Source: Hoylesella nanceiensis DSM 19126 = JCM 15639 (GTDB lineage Bacteria > Bacteroidota > Bacteroidia > Bacteroidales > Bacteroidaceae). Taken from it: a stretch of DNA of 64,000 nt. The DNA lies in assembly GCF_000379965.1 (NCBI RefSeq), contig NZ_KB904327.1:372001-436000 (forward strand), given 5' to 3'. The position numbers and the translations under genes were made by a program. Below, one piece after another: positions 8,145 through 17,404 of this stretch. How positions within the stretch are numbered: the stretch's first letter is position 1; the number at the start of each line of letters is the position of its first letter. The notes beneath the pieces were generated by a model, which was given only the letters and a program-made list of their open reading frames with translations, was not told the origin of the DNA and did not search any database.

Positions 8145-10757
8145 TTATATTCTTTCTAATAAAGAAGCTTTAATCCAACCGCTTCTACCATCTGGTAGGC
8201 TTACTTCGAACCAATTCTTTATATCTGAATCAACTATCTTTACTTTTGTACCTTCGTGCAAAATAACTTCTGTTTTAGCAGAATTGTTAGGCGTTTTAAA
8301 TACTTCTACCTCTGAACTCATTACTATTGCATTATTATGTTCGCTTAACTTTCTTTGTTGTTGGTAAGCAAAGAGATTTGATAAGATAAATAATACAACA
8401 GAAAGCATTGCTATTGTAAAACTAATCTTTTGAAATTTAAGCGATGACACATAGCGATATATTAGGAAAGTAGCAACAAACAAGCATAAAGCTACTAATG
8501 ATAAAATAGCCCACCCTGTTGTAGTTACAGCATTAATAACACTATAATAGAATGAAACTAAGGGCGCTTGACTCTCAGGTACGAAGTTATCTACCAATTT
8601 AGAATTTACAAATTGTAAGTTTGCTCGTATGCCTTTGTCATTTGGAGACAAACGAAGTGCACGCTCATAGTTTAATACTGCTAACGCAATATTATTGGTT
8701 TTATAATATGCATTGGCAAGATTATAATATAATGTCGCAGATTCTCCCGTCTTCAAAAGCTCTTGATACTCTTTAATGGCTTGTGTATAAATTCCCTTTT
8801 GATAATTGGTATCGGCAGAATCTTTTATACTTTCAATTCTACTTTCTGAGAAACTTGCAGCTTGAACCTTCATATCTATGAATGAAAGAGTAAACAACTG
8901 TATTCCAAAGAATAGTAGAATAGCTTTTAAAGCCGTTGAATTTGATTTCTTATTGCTTATAGCATGATCAATATTAACAATAGCATCTGATGCATATTCG
9001 TATGTTTTTGTCATATTTCCTTTTTTATCTCCAGGAGCAAATCGTGCGTATTCACATTCATCTAACGCTTTTATAAAAAGTGAGATCGCATTTTCATTCA
9101 CTCCTAATGAAGAGAGCTTTTCGATAATATTATCACGAGTAAGCATCTCTATTGGCATATTTAGCTTATTTCCCACATATTCCCAAAGAGCTTTTAGCAC
9201 TTCATCATAGAAAGCATTTGAATCTTCTTTTTGTAGGAGAGTTCTAGCTTTCTTTAAACGTTTAGCTGCTTCTTTACTTGCTCTCTTATGCTTTTGGCCT
9301 AAAACATCAAGACTATTGATTTGTTGTTTTCTTAAGAATAAGAATGCAACAACAAAGATTAGAAGGACAAGGCCATGCAGAGTATAGAACAAAGGGCTAG
9401 CCCAGAAAGGTTGCTCTGATTGAAAATCGCTTATATGTCCCTTTCTTATTCCTTGAATATCTGTTAGTTTCTCACCATCAAAGCTCTCCATACGACTTTT
9501 ACTTTCTGCACCTTTCTCTACCTTTATATTTAAAGGTGTAGTTTGAATTGTTTTATAATTCTTGGCTGCAGTGTCGTAATAAACAAAAGGAATGGCTCCA
9601 ATTGTGTAGTTTCCTTGATTTCGTGGGACTAAAATGTATTCATAAATCATTTCTCCCTCGACTCCTCTTGATGTTACTTTTGTCTTATCTATAATCTTAG
9701 GATCATACTTATCAAAGTCTTTTGGCAAGTCGAATACAGGCTGTTTCAAGAGTTTTAAGTTTCCAACTCCATTAACAATCACTCGTAAAACAACTGCATC
9801 TCCACTCTTTACCACTTTCTTATCTAAGGAAGAAGATATTGTAAATGAACCAACTCCACCCGAAAAGTTTGCAGGTTTGTTAGGTAATGGAAGAACAGTA
9901 ATAGACAACGATGGGGCTTTTATTGCCTTTTTTATCTCTGTATAGTTCGCTCCTCCATTCAAGAAGGCCTCCATTGGATCTAAGTTGTCGATTCTTTGTA
10001 CCAAAGTTCCATTATAGGTAATAGATGGAATCTCTAGTTTTCCTGTCACTTGAGGGAACATTACATATTGACTCCATTTGACACAACGATAATTTTTACC
10101 ATTAACTCTTTCTACATGGAAGCTCTTTTGCTGTGGAAGAGGAATTTCTTGAGTATGGAACCCCGTAAGTTCTGGCATCTTTCCCTCCAACTGTGTTAGA
10201 TCAAGAAGGGTATAAACTTTATACGTTAGCAATATCGGTTGTTGCTCATAAACGGTATTTTTATCTGCACTTACTCTGATAAATAAGTCTTTGTCAGTTA
10301 CTTTACCAGCAGTTCTTCGTGGTGTTGCCTCTTCATCATAATCATTATGCATATTAGGGGCACCAGAATTGCGAGTTGAAGTACCACTAACCACAATTGG
10401 AACAGGTTTTGAATGAATTGTTTTCCCAGACAAAGTTGCAGTTGAAGGACTTATAGTATAGCTTCCATTCTTTGCTGCATACAGTGTATAAGTATAGGTT
10501 ACAGAAGATGAACTACTTACCTTTCCATTGATATTTTGTACACTTGACTGCATAGAAGTATATGGACCTGTTATAAGTTCAAGTCCATTTGGAATAGTAC
10601 CAATCTTAAATCCGTTTACATCTTGAGTAGAAATGGTAAAAGCTACACGAAAGTTTTCTCCCGCTTTTACCTGTCTTGGTGCAGAAACTTGAATAGTTTG
10701 CGCCAAAACAAGCTGTTCTATTAATGATATAAAGATAAATAATAATAATCTCTTCAT
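8145..10757 (-). CDS. BatD-BatE fusion protein of the aerotolerance operon
   Basis: An 870-residue envelope protein. Residues 1-20 are a signal peptide ending LVLAQ; about 20-440 is the beta-rich BatD region; a membrane helix follows near 460 (FYTLHGLVLLIFVVAFLFL), then a cytosolic helical part. At about 605-630 a second signal-like helix begins what is normally a separate BatE: TPR repeats (YQKGIYTQAIKEYQELLK, LYYNLANAYYKTNNIALAVL), two membrane helices near 750 and 790, and a C-terminal SH3b domain (EGTKVKIVDSDIKNWFEV, SGWIKASLL). BatA-E proteins are linked to aerotolerance in Bacteroides; the molecular role is unknown. It ends the core bat set after batC. No stop or frameshift separates the two halves. 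Confidence 0.85.
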   Translation of the reverse strand: MKRLLLFIFISLIEQLVLAQTIQVSAPRQVKAGENFRVAFTISTQDVNGFKIGTIPNGLELITGPYTSMQSSVQNINGKVSSSSSVTYTYTLYAAKNGSYTISPSTATLSGKTIHSKPVPIVVSGTSTRNSGAPNMHNDYDEEATPRRTAGKVTDKDLFIRVSADKNTVYEQQPILLTYKVYTLLDLTQLEGKMPELTGFHTQEIPLPQQKSFHVERVNGKNYRCVKWSQYVMFPQVTGKLEIPSITYNGTLVQRIDNLDPMEAFLNGGANYTEIKKAIKAPSLSITVLPLPNKPANFSGGVGSFTISSSLDKKVVKSGDAVVLRVIVNGVGNLKLLKQPVFDLPKDFDKYDPKIIDKTKVTSRGVEGEMIYEYILVPRNQGNYTIGAIPFVYYDTAAKNYKTIQTTPLNIKVEKGAESKSRMESFDGEKLTDIQGIRKGHISDFQSEQPFWASPLFYTLHGLVLLIFVVAFLFLRKQQINSLDVLGQKHKRASKEAAKRLKKARTLLQKEDSNAFYDEVLKALWEYVGNKLNMPIEMLTRDNIIEKLSSLGVNENAISLFIKALDECEYARFAPGDKKGNMTKTYEYASDAIVNIDHAISNKKSNSTALKAILLFFGIQLFTLSFIDMKVQAASFSESRIESIKDSADTNYQKGIYTQAIKEYQELLKTGESATLYYNLANAYYKTNNIALAVLNYERALRLSPNDKGIRANLQFVNSKLVDNFVPESQAPLVSFYYSVINAVTTTGWAILSLVALCLFVATFLIYRYVSSLKFQKISFTIAMLSVVLFILSNLFAYQQQRKLSEHNNAIVMSSEVEVFKTPNNSAKTEVILHEGTKVKIVDSDIKNWFEVSLPDGRSGWIKASLLERI

Positions 10758-10789
10758 ATAACTAAAAATACCTTATTTCAAATATATTA

Positions 10790-11482
10790 TTACCAATTAC
10801 GTTCTAACTTTCTTGTCGAAGATTGACGCATTGCTTTCTTTAATCTATCTTGTGTCTCCTTTTCTTTCTGCATAGCAGCATTCAATAGTTGCTCAGCATT
10901 ATCTTTACTCATCTGCTCTTTGGGCTGCTGCTGATTGTTTTGCTGCTTATCTTTATCGTCTTTCTGATCTTTTTTCTGCTGCTCTTTATTTTTATTGTCT
11001 TTGTTCTTGTCGTTCTTATTCTGCTGATTTTTATCATTATTGTTATTCTTTTGGTTCTTTAGTTGTCGTTTACACAACTCCAAATTATAACGAGTTTCAT
11101 TATCAGAAGGATTGTTTCTTAAACTTTCTTTGTATGCTTCTATAGCTTCAGAAAACAACTGTTTCTTTTGACATATCACCCCAATATTATGAAATGCCAT
11201 AGCCTTTCTCTTAGGATTAGTTTCTATTTTAGAAGCATTTTCAAATTGAACAACAGCCAAAGAGTCTTTTTGTTGAGCCATAAAAGCACAACCTAAATTA
11301 TAAATAGCTTGTGGATTACGACCATTTTTAGCAGTAGCTTTACGATAGTCAACTTCTGCTTGTACATAATTCTGTTGACGAAAGGCTTTGTTTCCCTTTC
11401 TAATATCTTTACGTTCATTTTGCGCTTGAATAGTAGAAGCAAACAAAAGAACGAGAAATGTTATAATTATTCTATATCTCAT
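10790..11482 (-). CDS. batC: BatC, TPR protein with low-complexity tail
   Basis: A 230-residue exported protein. It has a signal peptide (FLVLLFASTIQAQ), then three TPR-like repeats at about 28-130 (NKAFRQQNYVQAEVDYRKA, AIYNLGCAFMAQQKDSLAVV, AFHNIGVICQKKQLFSEAIE). From about 137 to 195 it is a very hydrophilic tail of almost only N, K, Q and D, ending in helical residues (AEQLLNAAMQKEKETQDRLKKAM). It overlaps the batB stop by one base and precedes the batD-batE fusion by 32 bp. In the family it is thought to assemble with the VWA proteins BatA and BatB. Confidence 0.85.
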   Translation of the reverse strand: MRYRIIITFLVLLFASTIQAQNERKDIRKGNKAFRQQNYVQAEVDYRKATAKNGRNPQAIYNLGCAFMAQQKDSLAVVQFENASKIETNPKRKAMAFHNIGVICQKKQLFSEAIEAYKESLRNNPSDNETRYNLELCKRQLKNQKNNNNDKNQQNKNDKNKDNKNKEQQKKDQKDDKDKQQNNQQQPKEQMSKDNAEQLLNAAMQKEKETQDRLKKAMRQSSTRKLERNW

Positions 11483-12501
11483 TATCTCTTAAATAAATTG
11501 AATCGCTTAAATAATGGATTTTTACGTTCTAACAAACACACCTCTATTAACAATAGAATAAATGACAAGAGGGCAACGATTTGGAATTGCTCATTATACT
11601 CTGAATAAACAACAGCATCTGAATCACCCTTTTGAAGCTTTGATAATTCATTATTCAATTGCTCTTGTGCCAAGCTAGTATTATCAATATGAATATAGGT
11701 TCCACTACCTGCTTGAGCAATTTCTTTGCACATATTCTCATTTAAAGCAGTCATAACCGTCTGCCCGTGATTATCTTTTAAGTATTCACCATTACCTAAT
11801 GGGATTGGAGCACCTTTGCTATCGCCTACCCCAAGTATAAAAACATTAACTCCTTTTTCCTTTGCTTCCTTCACAGCTTCTAATGCTCCGCCTTCATTAT
11901 CCTCTCCATCTGTAATAAGAATAATAGCCTTTCCTACACCTTTCTGTTGTGTGAAAGAACTTAGAGAAACTCTAATTGCACGAGCAATGTCTGTTCCTTG
12001 TGCTGAAATTAAACTGGGAGTAATATCGCTTAAGAACATCTTTGCAGACACATAGTCGCTTGTTATTGGCAATTGCACATAAGCTTCTCCAGCAAAAACT
12101 ACCAATCCAATCTTATCATTGATAAAACTATTGATAAGATTCTCTATCATTAGCTTACTTTTATCTAACCTAGAAGGTTGCACGTCTTGTGCTAACATAG
12201 AGTTACTTATATCTAATGCAATAATAGCCTCAATGCCATTGCGTTTCTCATGTGATATTTTTGATCCAAACTGTGGACGTGCTAAAGCCAATATCAATGA
12301 AGATAAAGCTGTAATAAGCAATAAGAACTTCACCCAAGGACGAAATCTTGACACATCAGGCATAAGCTCTTTCAGTAAAGTTGGATTGCCAATACGACTT
12401 AATTTCTTACGTTGAACATACCACATCATTATCTTTAAGATAATCAAGATGGGTATAATCAGCAACAGCCACAAGTATATAGGGTTTTCAAATCTAAACA
12501 T
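11482..12501 (-). CDS. batB: BatB, membrane-anchored VWA-domain protein
   Basis: A 339-residue protein. Two membrane helices near the N-terminus (about 9-30 and 57-75) and one at the C-terminus (IVALLSFILLLIEVCLL) frame a von Willebrand A domain. The MIDAS metal site is intact: D97-I-S99-N-S101 (ALDISNSM), then a threonine motif (ISAQGTDIARA) and LITDGEDNEGGA for the distal aspartate. This is the BatB layout of the Bacteroides aerotolerance cluster. It sits between batA (34 bp gap) and batC (1-base overlap). Confidence 0.9.
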   Translation of the reverse strand: MFRFENPIYLWLLLIIPILIILKIMMWYVQRKKLSRIGNPTLLKELMPDVSRFRPWVKFLLLITALSSLILALARPQFGSKISHEKRNGIEAIIALDISNSMLAQDVQPSRLDKSKLMIENLINSFINDKIGLVVFAGEAYVQLPITSDYVSAKMFLSDITPSLISAQGTDIARAIRVSLSSFTQQKGVGKAIILITDGEDNEGGALEAVKEAKEKGVNVFILGVGDSKGAPIPLGNGEYLKDNHGQTVMTALNENMCKEIAQAGSGTYIHIDNTSLAQEQLNNELSKLQKGDSDAVVYSEYNEQFQIVALLSFILLLIEVCLLERKNPLFKRFNLFKR

Positions 12502-12535
12502 CTTATCTATGAAAATTATTTATCTACCTTTAATA

Positions 12536-13534
12536 TTAAGGTATTCTACGTAGAATTGTCAATCGAAGTAAGATTTCTAACAATAAAGATAGAATTGCAA
12601 TTAGAGCGAAAGGCTCATAGGCTTCATATCTTTTTGAGAACTTCTTCACGTCCATTTTTGTCTTTTCTAATCTGTCAATATCGTTATATATCTCTTTTAA
12701 TTCAGCATTGTTGGTTGCTCTATAAAAGCCACCATCGGTACTTTGAGCTATATCTTTCAATGTCTTTGTATCTATTTCAGCAGGAACATTAACATATTGT
12801 GTTGTTCCTCCCACCGTTACAGGATAAGGAGCAACTGTGTTTGTGCCTACGCCTATGGTATAAACACGTATTCCTAAGCTCTTAGCTATCTGTGCTGCAG
12901 TGAGCGGAGAGATATCTCCCATGTTGTTAGAGCCATCGGTTAATAAGATAATAACTTTACTCTTAGCTTTTGACTCTTTTAATCTTGAAACCGCATTGGC
13001 CAATCCCATGCCCACAGCAGTACCGTCAGCAATGAGTCCTCTCGAAGCAATATCAGTACGAACTCCTTGCAAAAGGTTCAATAAAGAAGCATGGTCGGTT
13101 GTCATTGGACATTGGGTAAATGCCTCGCCAGCAAATATTGTCAATCCAATATTATCGTTTGCTCTATCTGAAATGAACTCCGCAGCTACTTTTTTCGCAG
13201 CTTCCATTCTGTTAGGTTTAAGGTCTTCTGCAAGCATTGATGTAGAAACATCCATTGCCAGCATAATATCTATACCCTCAACAGATTTATTTCCCCATGA
13301 ATTATGGGTCTGTGGGCGAGCCAGAATAATAACAATACAAATGAAAGTCACTATTCTTAAGAAAACAGGAAGATGCAAGATGCGCATTCTCCAGCTTTTC
13401 TTTATAGAGTTATAAGCATATGTATCGCTCATAGTGAATGTTGGCTCACTCCTTTTACGATAAAGGATATACCACAACAAATAAGGTATAAGCAACAATA
13501 AGAGCAATAAATATTCTTTATTTACTAATTCCAT
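12536..13534 (-). CDS. batA: BatA, membrane-anchored VWA-domain protein
   Basis: A 332-residue paralogue of BatB with the same plan: N-terminal helices at about 7-25 and 56-73, a VWA domain, and a C-terminal helix (FALIAILSLLLEILL). The MIDAS site is D95-V-S97-T-S99 (AMDVSTSM), followed by LIADGTAVGMG and LLTDGSNNMGD. The family is envelope-located in Bacteroides and needed for full oxygen tolerance. Only 5 bp separate it from the upstream membrane protein gene (13540-14610). A long open frame on the opposite strand (12900-13415) is a shadow of this gene. Confidence 0.9.
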   Translation of the reverse strand: MELVNKEYLLLLLLLIPYLLWYILYRKRSEPTFTMSDTYAYNSIKKSWRMRILHLPVFLRIVTFICIVIILARPQTHNSWGNKSVEGIDIMLAMDVSTSMLAEDLKPNRMEAAKKVAAEFISDRANDNIGLTIFAGEAFTQCPMTTDHASLLNLLQGVRTDIASRGLIADGTAVGMGLANAVSRLKESKAKSKVIILLTDGSNNMGDISPLTAAQIAKSLGIRVYTIGVGTNTVAPYPVTVGGTTQYVNVPAEIDTKTLKDIAQSTDGGFYRATNNAELKEIYNDIDRLEKTKMDVKKFSKRYEAYEPFALIAILSLLLEILLRLTILRRIP

Positions 13535-13539
13535 GTTTC

Positions 13540-14610
13540 TTAAAATAATAATTGCAATAAGCTATTTACGATATAGACAAACAAGACAACCACCACAATG
13601 ATAGATCCTACAAGGCCTACTTGCATTGCTGTTCGTTGTTTCTTGCTACGTTCATCGTTTTCTGTTAACTTTGGAACGATACGCTCTTCTATTGGCATAT
13701 CACTCATTTTGGTGTTATCAATAAAGTGTATTGCATTCACTAAATTGAGGTCATTCTCATTGATTTGTGGCGAATACTTAGCAAATTTCACTAGGTCAGC
13801 TGTTTCAAAGAGTTCTTTTAATTCTAATAACATCTGGTTATCACCCTCTTTCTGAAGATGTTCTATAATCTCAGAAGTGGTCATTTCCATTGCATTAAAT
13901 CCAAATCGTTCTTCTATATAACGACGAAGTGTATCTGTAAGCTTTGTGTAATACTCTTTTTGATTAGACGAAACAGTTAGCTTATCTTGCTTTATCTGCT
14001 CTATCTTTTTCAATGCTTTCTTATGAGGAGGAAGATGTTTTACCACCTTTACACGCACTATTATTGGCTTATTTTGCTTCAAACGTACCCATAGATAAAT
14101 GCTTACAACAAGCAAAAGAACCAACAACACACTACACCAAAACATCTCTTTCCAATCATTCCATGAGAAAGGATTGTCTTGAACGTCCTTGGGGGGATAG
14201 AATTGGTTAAGATGTAAAGTATCAACATCTACGGTAATAACCTTTAATGCTAATGAATTGGTCGTGTATTTCTTACCATTTACTTTTATCCAAAATGATG
14301 GAATAGGATATAATTTTTCATCAAAACTAGTTAAAGTGAGTCTCTTCGACACTTTGATCAGATTATCTTCTAATTGTGTCGTATCTGCCTTTTCAACATG
14401 CAACAACTCTAATCCTGGTACAACATAATGAGCTTCTTTCAATGGTTGAAATTCTATTCTGTCGCTATTCTTGGCTGTTACACTTAGAGTTACATGTGCT
14501 TGTTCGCCTATAAGTATTGCAATAGAATCAATAAAAGCATCTACTTTAACTTGAGCAGTTGCCCCTATTGCGCTAAATATCAATATTATAGATAATAAAT
14601 ATTTCTTCAT
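13540..14610 (-). CDS. Unnamed exported membrane protein of the bat operon
   Basis: A 356-residue protein with a signal peptide (MKKYLLSIILIFSAIGATAQ), a beta-rich domain at about 21-150 resembling the BatD extracytoplasmic region, a membrane helix at about 157-176 and a cytosolic helical part. The latter contains LRRYIEERFGFNAMEMTTSEIIEHL, much like the segment after the membrane helix of BatD. A second membrane helix ends the protein (about 327-356). I read it as a short BatD-like paralogue placed between the DUF58 gene and batA. Gaps are 21 bp upstream and 5 bp downstream. Function is unknown beyond operon context. Confidence 0.75.
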   Translation of the reverse strand: MKKYLLSIILIFSAIGATAQVKVDAFIDSIAILIGEQAHVTLSVTAKNSDRIEFQPLKEAHYVVPGLELLHVEKADTTQLEDNLIKVSKRLTLTSFDEKLYPIPSFWIKVNGKKYTTNSLALKVITVDVDTLHLNQFYPPKDVQDNPFSWNDWKEMFWCSVLLVLLLVVSIYLWVRLKQNKPIIVRVKVVKHLPPHKKALKKIEQIKQDKLTVSSNQKEYYTKLTDTLRRYIEERFGFNAMEMTTSEIIEHLQKEGDNQMLLELKELFETADLVKFAKYSPQINENDLNLVNAIHFIDNTKMSDMPIEERIVPKLTENDERSKKQRTAMQVGLVGSIIVVVVLFVYIVNSLLQLLF

Positions 14611-14631
14611 CTGGGAGTTATTAAGATATCC

Positions 14632-15501
14632 TTAGCCTCTTTTCTTAAATAAGATTAAGAGTGCTTTTACATAATCTTCGTTTGTTGCAATTGATGTCCA
14701 ATCCACCTTATTTTTGGCAAATACCTCTTGAAGAGCATCTTGTCTATCTATCCAATATTGTGTATGAGCTTTTTGAATAGCCTTTGAACTGGTATCAATA
14801 ATCATCTCATGACCCGTTTCTGCATCTCTCACCTTCATCAAGCCCACATCAGGAAGCATCTTTGCACATTGATCATATACCTGAAGTGCTACTAAATCGT
14901 GCTTTGAACGAGCCACTTGCAACTGGCGAGAGAAAGACTCTTGTGTATAAAAGTCGCTCAAAATAAAGGCTGTGCAATGTCTTTTTACAATCTTTGTAAG
15001 ATATTCTAGTGGTACAGAAAGATTGGTTTTTTTACTCTTAGACTCAAAGTTAAGCATCTCTCGTATGATATATAAGATATGCTTTCTACCTTTTTGAGGT
15101 GGAATATATTTTTCAATTCTGTCTGAAAAGAAAATAACTCCAATCTTATCATTATTCTGTATTGCACTAAAAGCAATGGTTGCAGCAATTTCGGTAGCCA
15201 TGTCTCGTTTAAACATGCCTGTTGTTCCGAAATCCAAAGAGCCCGACACGTCCACCAAAAGCATAACAGTTAGCTCTCGCTCTTCTTCAAACACCTTTAT
15301 ATAGGGTTTGTGAAAGCGAGCTGTTACATTCCAATCAATATCTCGGACATCGTCCCCAAACTGGTATTCACGCACCTCAGAGAAAGCCATTCCACGTCCT
15401 TTAAACATAGAATGATATTGACCTGCAAAAATATTTTGGCTCAGTTCACGAGTTTTTATCTCTATTCTGCGAACCTTTTGCAATAAATCTGAAGTATCCA
15501 T
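14632..15501 (-). CDS. DUF58 / VWA-like protein
   Basis: A 289-residue cytosolic protein of the DUF58 family. The family signature is present (YQFGDDVRDIDWNVTARF, then KPYIKVFEEERE), followed by a VWA-like metal motif D84-V-S86-G-S88. It almost always accompanies MoxR AAA ATPases, and here its ATG overlaps the moxR stop by one base (TAATG). In related systems the MoxR ATPase and DUF58/VWA proteins act together in protein maturation or metal insertion; the client here is not known. Confidence 0.9.
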   Translation of the reverse strand: MDTSDLLQKVRRIEIKTRELSQNIFAGQYHSMFKGRGMAFSEVREYQFGDDVRDIDWNVTARFHKPYIKVFEEERELTVMLLVDVSGSLDFGTTGMFKRDMATEIAATIAFSAIQNNDKIGVIFFSDRIEKYIPPQKGRKHILYIIREMLNFESKSKKTNLSVPLEYLTKIVKRHCTAFILSDFYTQESFSRQLQVARSKHDLVALQVYDQCAKMLPDVGLMKVRDAETGHEMIIDTSSKAIQKAHTQYWIDRQDALQEVFAKNKVDWTSIATNEDYVKALLILFKKRG

Positions 15502-16496
15502 TAAGGAACCTCCACTCTATTAATTATTCTACTTATAATTTCTTCGCTTGTTACATTCATTGCTTCGGCTTCATAAGAAAGACCGATTCTATGGCGCATT
15601 ACATCGTGAACTATTGCTCTTACATCTTCAGGAATAACATATCCACGGCGTTTAATAAATGCGTATGCACGAGCAGCTTTTGCTAAATTGATACTTGCAC
15701 GAGGAGAACCACCATACGTTATCATATTCTTTAAATCTTCTAAGCCGTACTTTTCAGGATAACGAGTTGCAAAAACAATATCTGCAATATATTGTTCTAT
15801 CTTTTCATCGATATACACTTCTTTCACAACATTACGTGCGTTAAGAATTTCTTGCACTGTTGTAACGGGACTTACAGTTGGTAAACTTCCTTGAAGATTT
15901 TCTCTTATAATAAGCTTTTCTTCTTCTATTGTAGGATAATCTATCACCACTTTAAGCATAAAACGATCGACCTGAGCTTCTGGAAGTTGATAAGTTCCCT
16001 CTTGTTCAATTGGGTTTTGAGTTGCCATTACTAAAAAAGGATTAGGCAAAGCAAAGGTTTGTTCGCCAATTGTCACTTGATGTTCTTGCATAGCCTCTAA
16101 TAAAGCGCTCTGAACTTTTGCAGGAGCACGGTTAATTTCATCTGCTAATACAAAGTTTGCAAATACTGGTCCTTTCTTAACTTGGAACTTTTCTTCTTTT
16201 TGAGAGTATATAAGTGTACCCACAACGTCAGCTGGAAGCAAGTCTGGAGTAAACTGAATACGACTATAATCGGCATCAATCAATTGTGATAAGGTTTTAA
16301 TAGCAAGCGTTTTTGCCAAACCTGGAACTCCTTCTAACAAGATATGTCCATCGCTAAGCAATGATATCAAAAGAGTATCTATCAAATGTTTTTGTCCGAC
16401 TATTACTTTATTCATTCCTGTAACCAAATTGGTTACGAAACCACTCTGCTGTTCTATAAGAACATTTAATTCTCTAATGTCAACTGTTTGTGCCAT
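15501..16496 (-). CDS. MoxR-family AAA+ ATPase
   Basis: A 331-residue AAA+ ATPase. Walker A is GVPGLAKT at about 56-63; Walker B is LADEINRAP near 115-123; sensor 1 is VMATQNPIEQEGTYQLPEAQ, the hallmark of the MoxR branch; the arginine segment is QVDRFMLKV. It is the promoter-proximal gene of an eleven-gene minus-strand run that continues through the bat genes to nadE. MoxR proteins act as chaperones for VWA-domain partners, and three VWA or VWA-like proteins lie directly downstream. Confidence 0.93.
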   Translation of the reverse strand: MAQTVDIRELNVLIEQQSGFVTNLVTGMNKVIVGQKHLIDTLLISLLSDGHILLEGVPGLAKTLAIKTLSQLIDADYSRIQFTPDLLPADVVGTLIYSQKEEKFQVKKGPVFANFVLADEINRAPAKVQSALLEAMQEHQVTIGEQTFALPNPFLVMATQNPIEQEGTYQLPEAQVDRFMLKVVIDYPTIEEEKLIIRENLQGSLPTVSPVTTVQEILNARNVVKEVYIDEKIEQYIADIVFATRYPEKYGLEDLKNMITYGGSPRASINLAKAARAYAFIKRRGYVIPEDVRAIVHDVMRHRIGLSYEAEAMNVTSEEIISRIINRVEVP

Positions 16497-16522
16497 TTTT
16501 TTCTTTATTATTTAATGTGAAG

Positions 16523-16530
16523 CAAAATTA
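16523..16530 (-). promoter_or_regulatory. Bacteroidetes -7 promoter element for the moxR-bat operon
   Basis: The plus strand reads CAAAATTA, so the minus strand has TAATTTTG, matching TAnnTTTG. It ends 26 bases before the moxR ATG. No convincing TTTG -33 box is present at 19-23 bp, so strength or factor dependence is uncertain. Confidence 0.45.
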
Positions 16531-16993
16531 CAAAGAATGACTTGGAAACGAGAAGAATTGCCTATAAATAATATTAAATAAAGGCTCTTACAACGACAAT
16601 TCAACGATAAAGAATGATATTTTATCTACAAATTATAAATTTTTGATACCCCAAAAGTCTAATAATGTTATCTTTCCTTATCTTTTACCCTACAAAATCA
16701 CTATTAAGGCAACTCTCTATTAAATATTACTTAACACACAATTACCCCTAAATTACTAAAATACTTTAATTTATAAAAGTTTCTTTTCTTTATTCTGAAC
16801 GACAAAATAAAGGAATAAATATAATCACATGGATTTTCAAATTACACGAATACCTTTCTAATAAAATTTAGATTTTAAAGACAATATACGATAAATAACA
16901 ACATTAATACAATAACACAACTATCTAAAATACAGATATATATAATAAAAATAAAATGGCTACTTAATTATTTTTTTTTATTCAACTAAATTT

Positions 16994-17083
16994 AAAACAG
17001 AATGCTTTTACTCTTCAAAAGCAATGCTATTACCTTACAAAAGGAATCTTATAACAAGATAAAAGACATGTTTTTCTACTCAT
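16994..17083. repeat. 22-bp phased A-tract repeat array, copy 2
   Basis: A-tracts begin at 16994, 17017, 17039 and 17061 (spacings 23, 22, 22). The best unit is AAAAGCAATGCTATTA at 17017, identical to the consensus seen elsewhere. Other units are diverged (AAAACAGAATGCTTTTA, AAAAGGAATCTTATAA). It lies between two divergent genes, in the middle of the long gap. Function is unknown. Confidence 0.65.
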
Positions 17084-17396
17084 CTCACCCTCTTTGACAT
17101 CACCCCACCAACGCTTTTAGAATTTCAAGAGCTATTGTTTTATAATCTTTTACAATCAAATTTCTCCCATTTCACCGAGTGACTACATTAGAAAAATCAT
17201 CAAAACCAACTACAAGCCAAGCCAGTTTGAACAGTATTTTGACAAAGTTATATCATAAAAAAGTTTAATTTAGTAAACTTGATTACACTTTATTAAGTTC
17301 ACCTTTCTTTACTTTTTTGTTTTAAAGCACACAAAATAGATCTCATTTTATCATAAGAATAAGCTTTATATATTATCATTTATGATTTTATTTATT

Positions 17397-17404
17397 TAAA
17401 TTTG
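17397..17404 (+). promoter_or_regulatory. Bacteroidetes -7 promoter element for the PepSY gene
   Basis: TAAATTTG matches TAnnTTTG and lies 41 bases before the ATG at 17446. The -33 region is only a weak match (TTTATG), so confidence is moderate. Confidence 0.4.

Noticed and set aside
12900-13415. 171-codon open frame on the plus strand
   Set aside because: It lies fully antisense to batA, whose VWA motifs are clear; the opposite frame has no recognisable domain or start context.
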